The notes under the pieces: generated by a model
Told to the model about the DNA's origin: nothing
Database searches by the model: none
What the model saw: the letters and a program-made list of their open reading frames with translations, nothing else
Position numbers and translations under genes: made by a program
Shown here: positions 33,402-43,371 of the stretch, piece by piece
Layout of the letters: each line of letters starts with the position of its first letter
How positions within the stretch are numbered: the stretch's first letter is position 1
Assembly: GCA_021397845.1 (NCBI GenBank)
Contig: CM038048.1
Coordinates: 32,796,727-32,860,726 of the forward strand
Reading direction: 5' to 3'
DNA: 64,000 bases
From: Areca catechu
Taxonomy: Eukaryota > Streptophyta > Magnoliopsida > Arecales > Arecaceae

Positions 33402-35830
33402 TGTTGGGGTTTCAAGTGCACCGCAGCGGAAGTGTAAATTTCAAAATGATGAAATTTGCACCGAAATCCCTTAGCCAAGATCTCCTTATATACTAATTAA
33501 AACATACATACTAACATTGTTAGAATTAGGGCACTAACCTTTTAACGCTAAGTCCAATTTTGATGTAGAATCAGAACTTGGTGTTGAATGCTTCTTTTGA
33601 TTTCACCAGGCGTCCAAATGTCCACCCTCCAATGGTGATCCACAAGATGATTGAACAAGATGCAAGCTTCTTCAAAGTTCCCTCACTTGAATTCTTATCC
33701 TAGAACTCAAGAGGACTATGGCTCTAAAACTTCAGGGTAGGGGCTCCTTACTTCCTTTCTTCCTTCTTCCTTTCCTTTTCTTAAGACCTTGTCCTAAGAA
33801 TAAAACTCTTGTCTTAAAGGAGGAGATGGATTTAAGACACTAATGTCTTAAAGTAAAGGAAATAGAAACAGAGTAGGAGTTCCTTTCTTTTACCGATCAA
33901 GAGATTCTTCCTATCTCTTGTTTTGGACTTGAGTTTCAACAGAGAAGAGAACTCTGTAAGAGGGAAACTCTCTTTGTCCTAAACAAGCTAAGGAGGAATC
34001 AGTTTCCTGGAAAGAAAAGACAATAAAATAAACTCTGTTGTTCAAAAAAAAAATCATCTGAACACCCGAGACCTCTGTTGTTTAAATAGATTTCAGAGAG
34101 ATGTCTTCTCAGAAGAACACAACTCTCCGTAAACCCCATTCCACTTTATCTCACGCCCCTTTCTTATTTCTCACGCCCAATCCACACATCTCACGGCCTT
34201 CCAGATTAAATCCCACGGCTCTTCTTAAAGGAAAAACCGCGGTGTTTTAAAAAGAAGAAAGTCGCGACTTTTCATCTCCGAAGAGATGTTACTTCGCGCG
34301 CCCGGGAGGAGTTAGCGCTTTCTCTCTTTCTCAAAATCCCATCAGCCGTTGGATTTTCATCCAAGGGGGGGGAGAAGGAGCGCTAATCACTTAAGAAGGA
34401 GGCCGCCCAAATAAAATCTCCGATGATTTTATTTGGGGCGCGCCAAGAGTCCATGCGCCATGGACTCTTCCTTAAGGCGCGCCAAGAGTCCATATGCGCA
34501 TGGACTCTTGGTGTTTGGCGTGAAAAGCAAAAAGGGGGCGGGTGGGAGGCTAGCCAAGCTACATGGCTAGCCAATAGGGTTAGCCATATTCCCATATTTC
34601 TTAATTAGGGTCTAATTAGGTCCAATTAGAACCCAATTTGAACCAATCCGGAACCCTAATTCGAATCCGATCCGAATAGAAGCTAGGGCTTGCAACACCT
34701 GCTAGAGTGTTATCTTGCAAAGACAATTTAATTCCAAATTAAATTCTTGATCAATCCTCTTAAGTGTGTGACCCATTGGGTTCCACATCTAGCCAGCAGT
34801 GGGTTCGAATACAAGTTGACCTAATTTGATTAGAACTCTTTCTAATCGATTTAGGTCAAACCGGGCTTACCCGGATCGATCAATTAGGATTCTTCCTAAC
34901 ATGTGATCTTTGAACTTGATCAACCCACAAGACAAGATTGACGTCTAGCAACGTGTCATGTCTACCCGGAAGATATGGAAATTCTGGTGAAATACCAAAA
35001 TTACCCTTCAGTAGAGAGTTACCATACAATTAAATCTTTCGATCAGCCTGCACCCAAAATATAACTATGGATATGGATATATGTCAAATCCAACATTATA
35101 TTTGTTTCTAGCTCAATCTTATAATGATGATTCGATTATCTTGATATTAGAAACCATCTCTAATATCCTTACTTTGATCAAAGATTCCCTGAATCATCAT
35201 GCGATTGTTGACTAGCTGGATGCAATCTCCTCTTACTAAGAGTGATCGATTCCTTGTTGACCTACTCATTACCTTCATATTCAATTCACCATTCCCAGTA
35301 TCAATCCTGTGCATGTCTCAGTGTCATGATTAGGATTGAACCAAAGGATGGGTTCATGTACATAAGGTACTTATGGCAGTCTCAGGTCAAAAGATTACTT
35401 GTACCACTCCTACTATGAGAACCTTCTATTGACATGTAGCTAAGACTCCATTAGATGTTCTCAAGTTGGATCATATCAGTGAACTCATTCTCCAATGAGC
35501 ACCCACATCCCAGTATTAGTGTCATACACAAGTGACTGTGAGAGCAGTCACCCTTTCCAGTATACCCGGGGTGTGCTAGTCTTATCGGAAAAACCCTGAT
35601 CCCCTATTCAGGGTTCCTTTGACTAGGAATACTTTAGATTAAGGTTTTAAGATTTTAGGTCTCACTGGTATGATCTCATCATAACCCTAAAATCATAGCC
35701 CTAATCTATGGGGTTCATCATATAATAAACACAGCGTATGATAAAAAATAATGCCTTTATTTAGAAAATTATCAATTACAATGGTTTGGGAGATACAACA
35801 GAGATTGGTTTGTAGGGCATATCCCTTTCA
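33402..35830 (-). repeat. 3' LTR of the young copia element
   Basis: 2429 bp from TGTTGGGGTTTC to TCCCTTTCA on the + strand, preceded by target duplication AGTTG (33397-33401). By eye it differs from the other LTR by about five substitutions and one single-base indel. The polypurine tract (GTGGGAGAT on the - strand) adjoins it at 35831-35839. Confidence 0.95.
34080..34090 (-). promoter_or_regulatory. TATA-like site in young copia LTR (left copy)
   Basis: TCTATTTAAAC on the - strand, at the position equivalent to CTATAAATAGGG in the related solo LTR at 8810-11260. Confidence 0.4.
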
Positions 35831-36357
35831 ATCTCCCACTTGCACTAAAGCCAATCGCCTTTGAATCTTAATCCCATACATTCTAGGTGGCGATCAAAAT
35901 CTCGCTGTGGTAGAGCCTTAGTGAACGGGTCTGCTACATTGTTCTTTGTATCAACTCTATCTATGTAGACATCTTGTCTCTCTACTATTTCTCGGACAAG
36001 ATGGAAGCGTCTCAGAATGTGCTTGGACTTATGATGAGCTCTTGGTTCCTTAGCTTGAGCAACGGCCCCAGTGTTGTCACAGTAAAGTGGCACTGGGTTT
36101 TCAATTTGAGGAACAACACCCAACTCTGTGATGAACTTCTTCATCCAGACTGCTTCCTTGGCGGCTTCACTAACAGCTATGTATTCTGCCTCTGTGGTTG
36201 AGTCAGCTACAGTCTGCTGCTTGGTACTCTTCCAACTCACTGCTCCACCATTTAGGGTAAAAACATATCCCGAAATGGATTTGCTATCATCAGGGTCTGA
36301 TTGAAAACTAGAATCAGAATAAGCTTCTAGTTTAAGATCAGAACCACCATAAACCAA
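35831..36357 (-). pseudogene. Copia RNase H end of the young element (after a frameshift)
   Basis: Continues the polyprotein in another frame: AYSDSSFQSDPDDSKSISGY, AVSWKSTKQQTVADSTTEAEYIA, the RNase H acidic residues and LYCDNTGAVAQAKEPRAHHKSKHI, ending FKGDWL near 35845. It overlaps the end of the main reading frame by about 20 bases. The shift coincides with a run of eight A (+ strand, 36356-36363). The remainder looks undamaged, so a single-base change separates it from the main frame. Confidence 0.93.
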
Positions 36358-39300
36358 AAAAAATATCCTTAGTCCTTCTTAGGTACTTAAGAATATTTTT
36401 AACTGCTTTCCAATGATCCTCTCCTGGATCAGCCTGAAACCTACTGACAATGCCTAAAGCATATGCCACATCAGGCCTGGTACATAACATGGCATACATT
36501 ATGGATCCTATTGCCGAAGCATAGGGTATAGAATTCATTCTTTCTCTTTCTTCAGGTGTCTTGGGAGACATCCTTTTAGAAAGATGTATGCCTTGACTCA
36601 TAGGAAGATAACCTCTTTTACTTCCTTCCATGCTGAATCTTTTCAGCACTAAGTCAATGTACCTAGATTGGGATGAACCTAGCATCCTCTTAGATCTATC
36701 TCTATAGATCTTAATACCTAGTATATAGGATGCTTCTCCCAAATCTTTCATGGAAAACTGGTTTGATAGCCAAACCTTGACTGATTGCAACATTGGGATA
36801 TCATTCCCAATGAGGAGTATGTCATCTACATACAGAACCAAGAAGACTATGGCACTCCCACTAGTCTTCTTATAAACACAGGGTTCATCCACATTTTTGA
36901 TAAAACCAAATCTTTTAATAGTTTCATCAAAGCGGATGTTCCAACTCCTGGAAGCTTGCTTTAATCCATAAATGGATTTCTTCAGCTTGCATACTTGATT
37001 AGGTTTATTCTTTGAAATAAAACCTTCTGGCTGTGACATGTAGACTTCTTCCTCAAGGAAACCATTGAGGAATGCAGTTTTCACATCCATCTGCCATATC
37101 TCATAATCGTGGTATGCTGCTATAGCAAGTAAAATCCGAATTGATTTTAGCATGGCAACAGGTGAAAAAGTTTCATCATAATCAATTCCCTGTTTTTGTC
37201 TAAAACCTTTAGCCACTAATCTGGCTTTATAGGTTTCAACTTGGCCATCAGCCCCAATCTTTTTCTTATAGACCCATTTACACCCAATAGGATTAACACC
37301 CTCTGGTGCATCAACCAAAGACCATACTTGGTTTACATACATAGAGTCTACTTCGGATTCCATGGCTTCTTGCCATTTATCTGAGTCAGTACTCAAGATA
37401 GCTTCCGTATAGGTCAGAGGTTCATCATTTTGAATGACTTGAGCTTCATTATTTTCAATAATAAACCCATACCTCTCAGGTGCCCGTGGCACTCTGTCAG
37501 ACCTACGAGGAGGAGTTTTGTGTTCTGGTTCTGTCCTAACTATATGTTCTAATGGTTGAGAATTGTCTATCTGTATTTCTTGCACTTCTCCAAGTTCAAT
37601 TGTTCTACCATTGCCCCTTTCCAAAATGAACTCTTTTTCTAGAAAAGTGGCATGCCTGCTAACAAAAATCTTTTGTTCAGTAGGATGGTAGAATAGATAT
37701 CCTCTACCTTCTTTAGGATATCCTACAAATAGACATTTATCCGCTCTAGGTTCCAACTTATGTCCAAAATTTCTTTTAACATAAGCTGGACATCCCCATA
37801 CCTTAAAATATTTAAGATATGGTTTCTTTCCACTCCAAATTTCATATGGAGTACTAACAACGGATTTAGAAGGTACCTTGTTCAGAATATAAACAGCAGT
37901 TTCTAGGGCATGACCCCAGAAAGAAATGGACAAATTTGTGAAGCACATCATGGATCGTACCATATCTAATAAGGTACGATTCCTCCTTTCAGCTATACCA
38001 TTTAGCTGTGGTGTATAAGGAGGGGTCCATTCAGAAAGGATTCCATTAACTTTAAGATAGTCTAAAAACTCCGCGGATAAGTATTCTCCTCCTCGATCAG
38101 AACGAAGAACTTTAATACTTTTCCCGGTTTGTTTTTCGACCATACTTTGATACTCCTTAAATTTATCAAAGGCTTCAGATTTGTGTTTCATAAGATACAC
38201 ATATCCGAACCTAGATAAATCATCTGTAAAAGTGATAAAATATGAGTATCCTCCTCTGGCCTGAGTTGTCATTGGACCACATACATCAGTGTGTATAAGT
38301 CCTAATAACTCAGTTGACCTTTCCCCATGTCCAGTGAATGGAGTTTTTGTCATCTTACCCATGAGACATGATTCGCAAGTTCCTAATGATTCATACTCAT
38401 AAGGATCAAGGAATTTTTCCTTGTATAACTTGCTAATCCTAGACTCATTAACATGACCAAGTCTATGATGCCAAAGTAAAGTATCATTAAAGTCTTTTCT
38501 TTTCCTTTTAGTATTGACATGAAAAATACTATCATTGGAAGAAAGAGTTAAGAGCCCATTGCTAAATATGCCAGAACAAATAATTTTATTAGATAACATT
38601 ATTGAGCAACCAGTGCTCGTTACATCCATTACATATCCTTGTTTTAACAACAAAGGAATAGATATAATGTTCCTAATAATCTTTGGCATATAGTAACAAT
38701 TCTCTAGCTCCAAGATCTTCCCTGAAGGCAACTTCAGAATATAGGTCCCTACAGCTTCTGCTTGGATGATATCACCACCAGCACCGTAGAGATTGAAGTC
38801 GCCTTCCTTCAATACTTTAAGCTTGTGGAGGTCCTGCAAAGATTTGCATATATGGTAACCACAAGCGGTATCCAATACCCAAGTATTTGATATAGACGAA
38901 TTTAATGTCAATATAGTATGTATCTCATACATACCTTTTGGTGCGTCTGCCGCACCAGGCTTCACAGTTGCAAGGTAAGCCTTGCAATTCCTTTTCCAAT
39001 GTCCCGCTTTGCCGCAAAAGAAACAGGTTGACTGTTTTGAGACCTTCTTTCCTTTCTTGTTCTTATTGATGCCACCCTTAGGGTTTAGTCTCCTGCTAAA
39101 ACCCTTTTTGCCTGATTTCTTCTTATTGGTCTTATCAACAAGAAGAAGTGGAGCCTTTTCTTTCTTAACATGGCTCTCTGCTGTTTTTAACATATTTAAC
39201 AGCTCAGGCAAGGAAGTGTTCAGTTTGTTCATGTGATAATTCAAGACAAACTGAGAAAATGACTCTGGGAGTGATTGCAGGATTAAATCCTGATTCAGCT

Positions 39301-39757
39301 CCCCATCCATAATAAACCCTAATTGACCTAATCTAGTGATTAAGTCAATTACCTTCAGGACATGATCCTGAACGGATGTACCCTCTGTCATCCTAGCACG
39401 GAATAACTGCTTAGATATTTCGTATCTAGCAGTTCTGCTTTGTTCTCCATAAAGCTCCTTTAAATTGAGCATTATGGATTGAGTATCCATGCTTTCATGC
39501 TGCCTCTGTAACTCATTGGTCATAGAGGCCAGTATGATACACTTGACAGTGAGGGAGTCATTCTGCCACATTTTGTATGTGGCCATATCTTCCTGTGTGG
39601 CATCATCCCCTAGTGGATTAAGATTAGGGGTATCAAGAATATAAGAAAGTTTTTCTGAACTCAGTACAATCTTTAAGTTTCTCAACCAGTCCACATAGTT
39701 TGGACCAGTCAGTTTGTTGGTATCTAAGATGCTTCTCAGTGATAATGAAGATGCCAT
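36338..39757 (-). CDS. Ty1/copia gag-pol polyprotein, frameshifted at its C-terminus
   Basis: A 1139-residue open frame. Gag occupies residues 1 to about 210, with a basic region and one CCHC knuckle (C245, C248, H253, C258). The protease region has VLDTACGYHIC at 294-304, with DTA instead of the usual DTG/DSG. Integrase shows its zinc finger (H431, H435, C461, C464) and the catalytic triad D491, D554, E590 (35 residues between the last two). Reverse transcriptase spans about 820-1060, with WQMDVKTAFLNG and the LYVDDILL box at 975-982. The frame ends in DIFFGLWWF after a homopolymer frameshift; RNase H follows in the other frame. The start ATG at 39757 is the first in the frame and gives the usual gag start. 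The gag-protease-integrase-RT-RNase H order defines Ty1/copia; the clade (perhaps Tork/TAR/Angela-like) is not certain. Confidence 0.96.
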   Translation of the reverse strand: MASSLSLRSILDTNKLTGPNYVDWLRNLKIVLSSEKLSYILDTPNLNPLGDDATQEDMATYKMWQNDSLTVKCIILASMTNELQRQHESMDTQSIMLNLKELYGEQSRTARYEISKQLFRARMTEGTSVQDHVLKVIDLITRLGQLGFIMDGELNQDLILQSLPESFSQFVLNYHMNKLNTSLPELLNMLKTAESHVKKEKAPLLLVDKTNKKKSGKKGFSRRLNPKGGINKNKKGKKVSKQSTCFFCGKAGHWKRNCKAYLATVKPGAADAPKGMYEIHTILTLNSSISNTWVLDTACGYHICKSLQDLHKLKVLKEGDFNLYGAGGDIIQAEAVGTYILKLPSGKILELENCYYMPKIIRNIISIPLLLKQGYVMDVTSTGCSIMLSNKIICSGIFSNGLLTLSSNDSIFHVNTKRKRKDFNDTLLWHHRLGHVNESRISKLYKEKFLDPYEYESLGTCESCLMGKMTKTPFTGHGERSTELLGLIHTDVCGPMTTQARGGYSYFITFTDDLSRFGYVYLMKHKSEAFDKFKEYQSMVEKQTGKSIKVLRSDRGGEYLSAEFLDYLKVNGILSEWTPPYTPQLNGIAERRNRTLLDMVRSMMCFTNLSISFWGHALETAVYILNKVPSKSVVSTPYEIWSGKKPYLKYFKVWGCPAYVKRNFGHKLEPRADKCLFVGYPKEGRGYLFYHPTEQKIFVSRHATFLEKEFILERGNGRTIELGEVQEIQIDNSQPLEHIVRTEPEHKTPPRRSDRVPRAPERYGFIIENNEAQVIQNDEPLTYTEAILSTDSDKWQEAMESEVDSMYVNQVWSLVDAPEGVNPIGCKWVYKKKIGADGQVETYKARLVAKGFRQKQGIDYDETFSPVAMLKSIRILLAIAAYHDYEIWQMDVKTAFLNGFLEEEVYMSQPEGFISKNKPNQVCKLKKSIYGLKQASRSWNIRFDETIKRFGFIKNVDEPCVYKKTSGSAIVFLVLYVDDILLIGNDIPMLQSVKVWLSNQFSMKDLGEASYILGIKIYRDRSKRMLGSSQSRYIDLVLKRFSMEGSKRGYLPMSQGIHLSKRMSPKTPEERERMNSIPYASAIGSIMYAMLCTRPDVAYALGIVSRFQADPGEDHWKAVKNILKYLRRTKDIFFGLWWF

Positions 39758-39810
39758 TTATCTACATTTAATTAAGAACAATACATAAGCAAACAACCAT
39801 GAAATGATTT

Positions 39811-39844
39811 ACATAATTAAATTAGGTCTTCAATTTAATTATGT
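39811..39844 (-). other. Leader hairpin with 13-bp perfect arms
   Basis: ACATAATTAAATT and AATTTAATTATGT flank an 8-nt loop. It lies just upstream of gag on the - strand and its loop is unrelated to the four-hairpin set. Confidence 0.7.
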
Positions 39845-39927
39845 CTCCCACTATTTTATCAAAAATCATAGCCCTCACTATGATAATCGAGAAGAACCCT
39901 GATCGGTTTTCTTAGTGAGATCGAGAT

Positions 39928-39986
39928 CCTTATAATTTATAAAAGATCTTGCAGACAACACAACAAATCTTTTATAAGTTGTAAGG
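39928..39986 (-). other. Leader hairpin 1 of 4 with conserved 19-nt loop
   Basis: Arms of 20 nt (39928-39947 and 39967-39986) match at 18 positions. The loop on the + strand is CTTGCAGACAACACAACAA. Confidence 0.85.
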
Positions 39987-40038
39987 TAGGAAACTCTTCC
40001 AATTATATCTCATATAATTCTCAAAAATAACTTGGCCT

Positions 40039-40088
40039 CTAGAACATTATAAGTCTTGCAGAATACACAACAAACCATAATGTTCTAG
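40039..40088 (-). other. Leader hairpin 2 of 4
   Basis: The arms CTAGAACATTAT and ATAATGTTCTAG pair perfectly over 12 bp. The loop on the + strand is CTTGCAGAATACACAACAA (40055-40073). The arms share nothing with hairpin 1. Confidence 0.85.
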
Positions 40089-40114
40089 TTAAGTCAAGAC
40101 CCTTTCATTTCTAT

Positions 40115-40180
40115 ACAGTCAATATTCAAATATAATGCCCTTGTAGATAACACAACAAGGCATTATACTGAATATACTGT
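40115..40180 (-). other. Leader hairpin 3 of 4
   Basis: The inner arms TATAATGCC and GGCATTATA are perfect. Outer ATATTCA/TGAATAT and ACAGT/ACTGT extend the stem with small bulges. The loop is CTTGTAGATAACACAACAA (40140-40158). Confidence 0.85.
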
Positions 40181-40212
40181 AAGGATATTTTGTACTAGAC
40201 CAATATTATGTC

Positions 40213-40260
40213 AATCACCCTATTAGGTCTTGCAGACAACACAACAAACCTAATGTGGTT
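40213..40260 (-). other. Leader hairpin 4 of 4
   Basis: The inner arms ATTAGGT and ACCTAAT are perfect. Outer AATCAC/GTGGTT pairs beyond a 3-nt bulge. The loop CTTGCAGACAACACAACAA (40229-40247) is identical to hairpin 1. Confidence 0.85.
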
Positions 40261-40351
40261 CATAACACAGTAATGATCCAGCATGAAGGAAGGCCAACAT
40301 ATAGCAATTTTTTAACACTAAGCATATAAGTCAAGATTTAAATATAATCAA

Positions 40352-40491
40352 ATCGGCCAGGCAAGTGGAAGAGATGTGGGAGTCCCCCCGTTGCTTTCCT
40401 AGACACCAATAAAAATTGGCCAGGTCAGTCAACGGAACCAATTAAAAACCACGATTCTCTTTACCTTCCCAGAACCACCTTTCTAGACACC
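40352..40491 (-). other. Leader block shared with gypsy elements
   Basis: On the - strand the words TGTCTAGAA, GTGGTTC, CCTGGCCAAT, ATTGGTGTCTAGG, GGGAC and TGCCTGGC appear in the same order and similar spacing as in the gypsy leaders at 47639-47772 and 62090-62230. The core is the stem-loop at 40398-40424. Confidence 0.8.
40398..40424 (-). other. Conserved leader stem-loop (young copia copy)
   Basis: Read on the - strand: CCTGG, CCAAT, loop TTTT, ATTGG, bulge TGT, CTAGG. It has the same stem and bulge as the gypsy copies but a different loop. Confidence 0.8.
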
Positions 40492-40925
40492 GAATGATCA
40501 ATTGTTCATCATGACTAGTGATGCTTATTAGTTAAATATGCTATGACTTAATATGATTTTAAGAAGAGGGCTTTATAAAATTGCCAGCATATTCTTACAT
40601 AAAAAACATATCATAATGATATCACTCTGATAAACATATATGTGCTAAGTGTGTCATCATACTAGGACAACCATTTACCACATAATGGATCCACCATTAT
40701 GCCAGGGCAACCTTATTTCAGTATGATGACTTCAAAACTAATCATATCTCTATAATAATTAGGGTTTGAGTGAAAAACCCTAATTAGTGGCATACATCAA
40801 AACATTAACTATCATATATGCATTCCTTAAATTATGCTAAGCGTATCAGCATTCAAGGGTTTAAAACCCTAATTTCGATACTACAACAAAAATGCATATA
40901 ATATGTTTTAACTGTAATAAGGATG

Positions 40926-40937
40926 GCTCTGATACCA
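40926..40937 (-). other. Primer binding site of the young copia element
   Basis: GCTCTGATACCA on the + strand (TGGTATCAGAGC on the - strand), one base from the LTR start at 40939. Confidence 0.95.
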
Positions 40938-40938
40938 C

Positions 40939-43366
40939 TGTTGTAGTTTCAAGTGCACCGCAGCGGAAGTGTAAATTTCAAAATGATGAAATTTGCACCG
41001 AAATCCCTTAGCCAAGATCTCCTTATATACTAATTAAAACATACATACTAACATTGTTAGAATTAGGGCACTAACCTTTTAACGCTAAGTCCAATTTTGA
41101 TGTAGAATCAGAACTTGGTGTTGAATACTTCTTTTGATTTCACCAGGCGTCCAAATGTCCACCCTCCAATGGTGATCCACAAGATGATTGAACAAGATGC
41201 AAGCTTCTTCAAAGTTCCCTCACTTGAATTCTTATCCTAGAACTCAAGAGGACTATGGCTCTAAAACTTCAGGGTAGGGGCTCCTTACTTCCTTTCTTCC
41301 TTCTTCCTTTCCTTTTCTTAAGACCTTGTCCTAAGAATAAAACTCTTGTCTTAAAGGAGGAGATGGATTTAAGACACTAATGTCTTAAAGTAAAGGAAAT
41401 AGAAACAGAGTAGGAGTTCCTTTCTTTTACCGATCAAGAGATTCTTCCTATCTCTTGTTTTGGACTTGAGTTTCAACAGAGAAGAGAACTCTGTAAGAGG
41501 GAAACTCTCTTTGTCCTAAACAAGCTAAGGAGGAATCAGTTTCCTGGAAAGAAAAGACAATAAAATAAACTCTGTTGTTCAAAAAAAAAATCATCTGAAC
41601 ACCCGAGACCTCTGTTGTTTAAATAGATTTCAGAGAGATGTCTTCTCAGAAGAACACAACTCTCCGTAAACCCCATTCCACTTTATCTCACGCCCCTTTC
41701 TTATTTCTCACGCCCAATCCACACATCTCACGGCCTTCCAGATTAAATCCCACGGCTCTTCTTAAAGGAAAAACCGCGGTGTTTTAAAAAGAAGAAAGTC
41801 GCGACTTTTCATCTCCGAAGAGATGTTACTTCGCGCGCCCGGGAGGAGTTAGCGCTTTCTCTCTTTCTCAAAATCCCATCAGCCGTTGGATTTTCATCCA
41901 AGGGGGGGGAGAAGGAGCGCTAATCACTTAAGAAGGAGGCCGCCCAAATAAAATCTCCGATGATTTTATTTGGGGCGCGCCAAGAGTCCATGCGCCATGG
42001 ACTCTTCCTTAAGGCGCGCCAAGAGTCCATATGCGCATGGACTCTTGGTGTTTGGCGTGAAAAGCAAAAAGGGGCGGGTGGGAGGCTAGCCAAGCTACAT
42101 GGCTAGCCAATAGGGTTAGCCATATTCCCATATTTCTTAATTAGGGTCTAATTAGGTCCAATTAGAACCCAATTTGAACCAATCCGGAACCCTAATTCGA
42201 ATCCGATCCGAATAGAAGCTAGGGCTTGCAACACCTGCTAGAGTGTTATCTTGCAAAGACAATTTAATTCCAAATTAAATTCTTGATCAATCCTCTTAAG
42301 TGTGTGACCCATTGGGTTCCACATCTAGCCAGCAGTGGGTTCGAATACAAGTTGACCTAATTTGATTAGAACTCTTTCTAATCGATTTAGGTCAAACCGG
42401 GCTTACCCGGATCGATCAATTAGGATTCTTCCTAACATGTGATCTTTGAACTTGATCAACCCACAAGACAAGATTGACGTCTAGCAACGTGTCATGTCTA
42501 CCCGGAAGATATGGAAATTCTGGTGAAATACCAAAATTACCCTTCAGTAGAGAGTTACCGTACAATTAAATCTTTCGATCAGCCTGCACCCAAAATATAA
42601 CTATGGATATGGATATATGTCAAATCCAACATTATATTTGTTTCTAGCTCAATCTTATAATGATGATTCGATTATCTTGATATTAGAAACCATCTCTAAT
42701 ATCCTTACTTTGATCAAAGATTCCCTGAATCATCATGCGATTGTTGACTAGCTGGATGCAATCTCCTCTTACTAAGAGTGATCGATTCCTTGTTGACCTA
42801 CTCATTACCTTCATATTCAATTCACCATTCCCAGTATCAATCCTGTGCATGTCTTAGTGTCATGATTAGGATTGAACCAAAGGATGGGTTCATGTACATA
42901 AGGTACTTATGGCAGTCTCAGGTCAAAAGATTACTTGTACCACTCCTACTATGAGAACCTTCTATTGACATGTAGCTAAGACTCCATTAGATGTTCTCAA
43001 GTTGGATCATATCAGTGAACTCATTCTCCAATGAGCACCCACATCCCAGTATTAGTGTCATACACAAGTGACTGTGAGAGCAGTCACCCTTTCCAGTATA
43101 CCCGGGGTGTGCTAGTCTTATCGGAAAAACCCTGATCCCCTATTCAGGGTTCCTTTGACTAGGAATACTTTAGATTAAGGTTTTAAGATTTTAGGTCTCA
43201 CTGGTATGATCTCATCATAACCCTAAAATCATAGCCCTAATCTATGGGGTTCATCATATAATAAACACAGCGTATGATAAAAAATAATGCCTTTATTTAG
43301 AAAATTATCAATTACAATGGTTTGGGAGATACAACAGAGATTGGTTTGTAGGGCATATCCCTTTCA
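40939..43366 (-). repeat. 5' LTR of the young copia element
   Basis: 2428 bp from TGTTGTAGTTTC to TCCCTTTCA, followed by target duplication AGTTG (43367-43371). Nearly identical to 33402-35830. The whole element is therefore 33402-43366, about 9.96 kb. A TATA-like site equivalent to 34080 lies at 41617-41627. Confidence 0.95.
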
Positions 43367-43371
43367 AGTTG

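Larger units (their letters stand above)
39758..40925 (-). other. Structured 5' leader of the young copia element
   Basis: 1.17 kb of non-coding leader with an unusual density of perfect or near-perfect inverted repeats. Examples are 39811-39844 (13-bp arms), four related hairpins at 39928-40260, the shared stem-loop at 40398-40424, 40681-40701 (8-bp arms) and 40757-40785 (11-bp arms). Confidence 0.85.

Noticed and set aside
34383..34608. Small frames in the young copia LTR on both strands
   Set aside because: Present only because of local GC-rich repeats (AAGAGTCCATG words); no LTR-encoded protein is recognisable.
39928..40260. CRISPR-like or integron attC-like array
   Set aside because: The context is a plant retrotransposon leader; the conserved part is the loop and spacing is irregular, with no associated genes.
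40757..40870. Telomere-like AAACCCTAA words
   Set aside because: Isolated copies within hairpins, not tandem; this word is common across the window.
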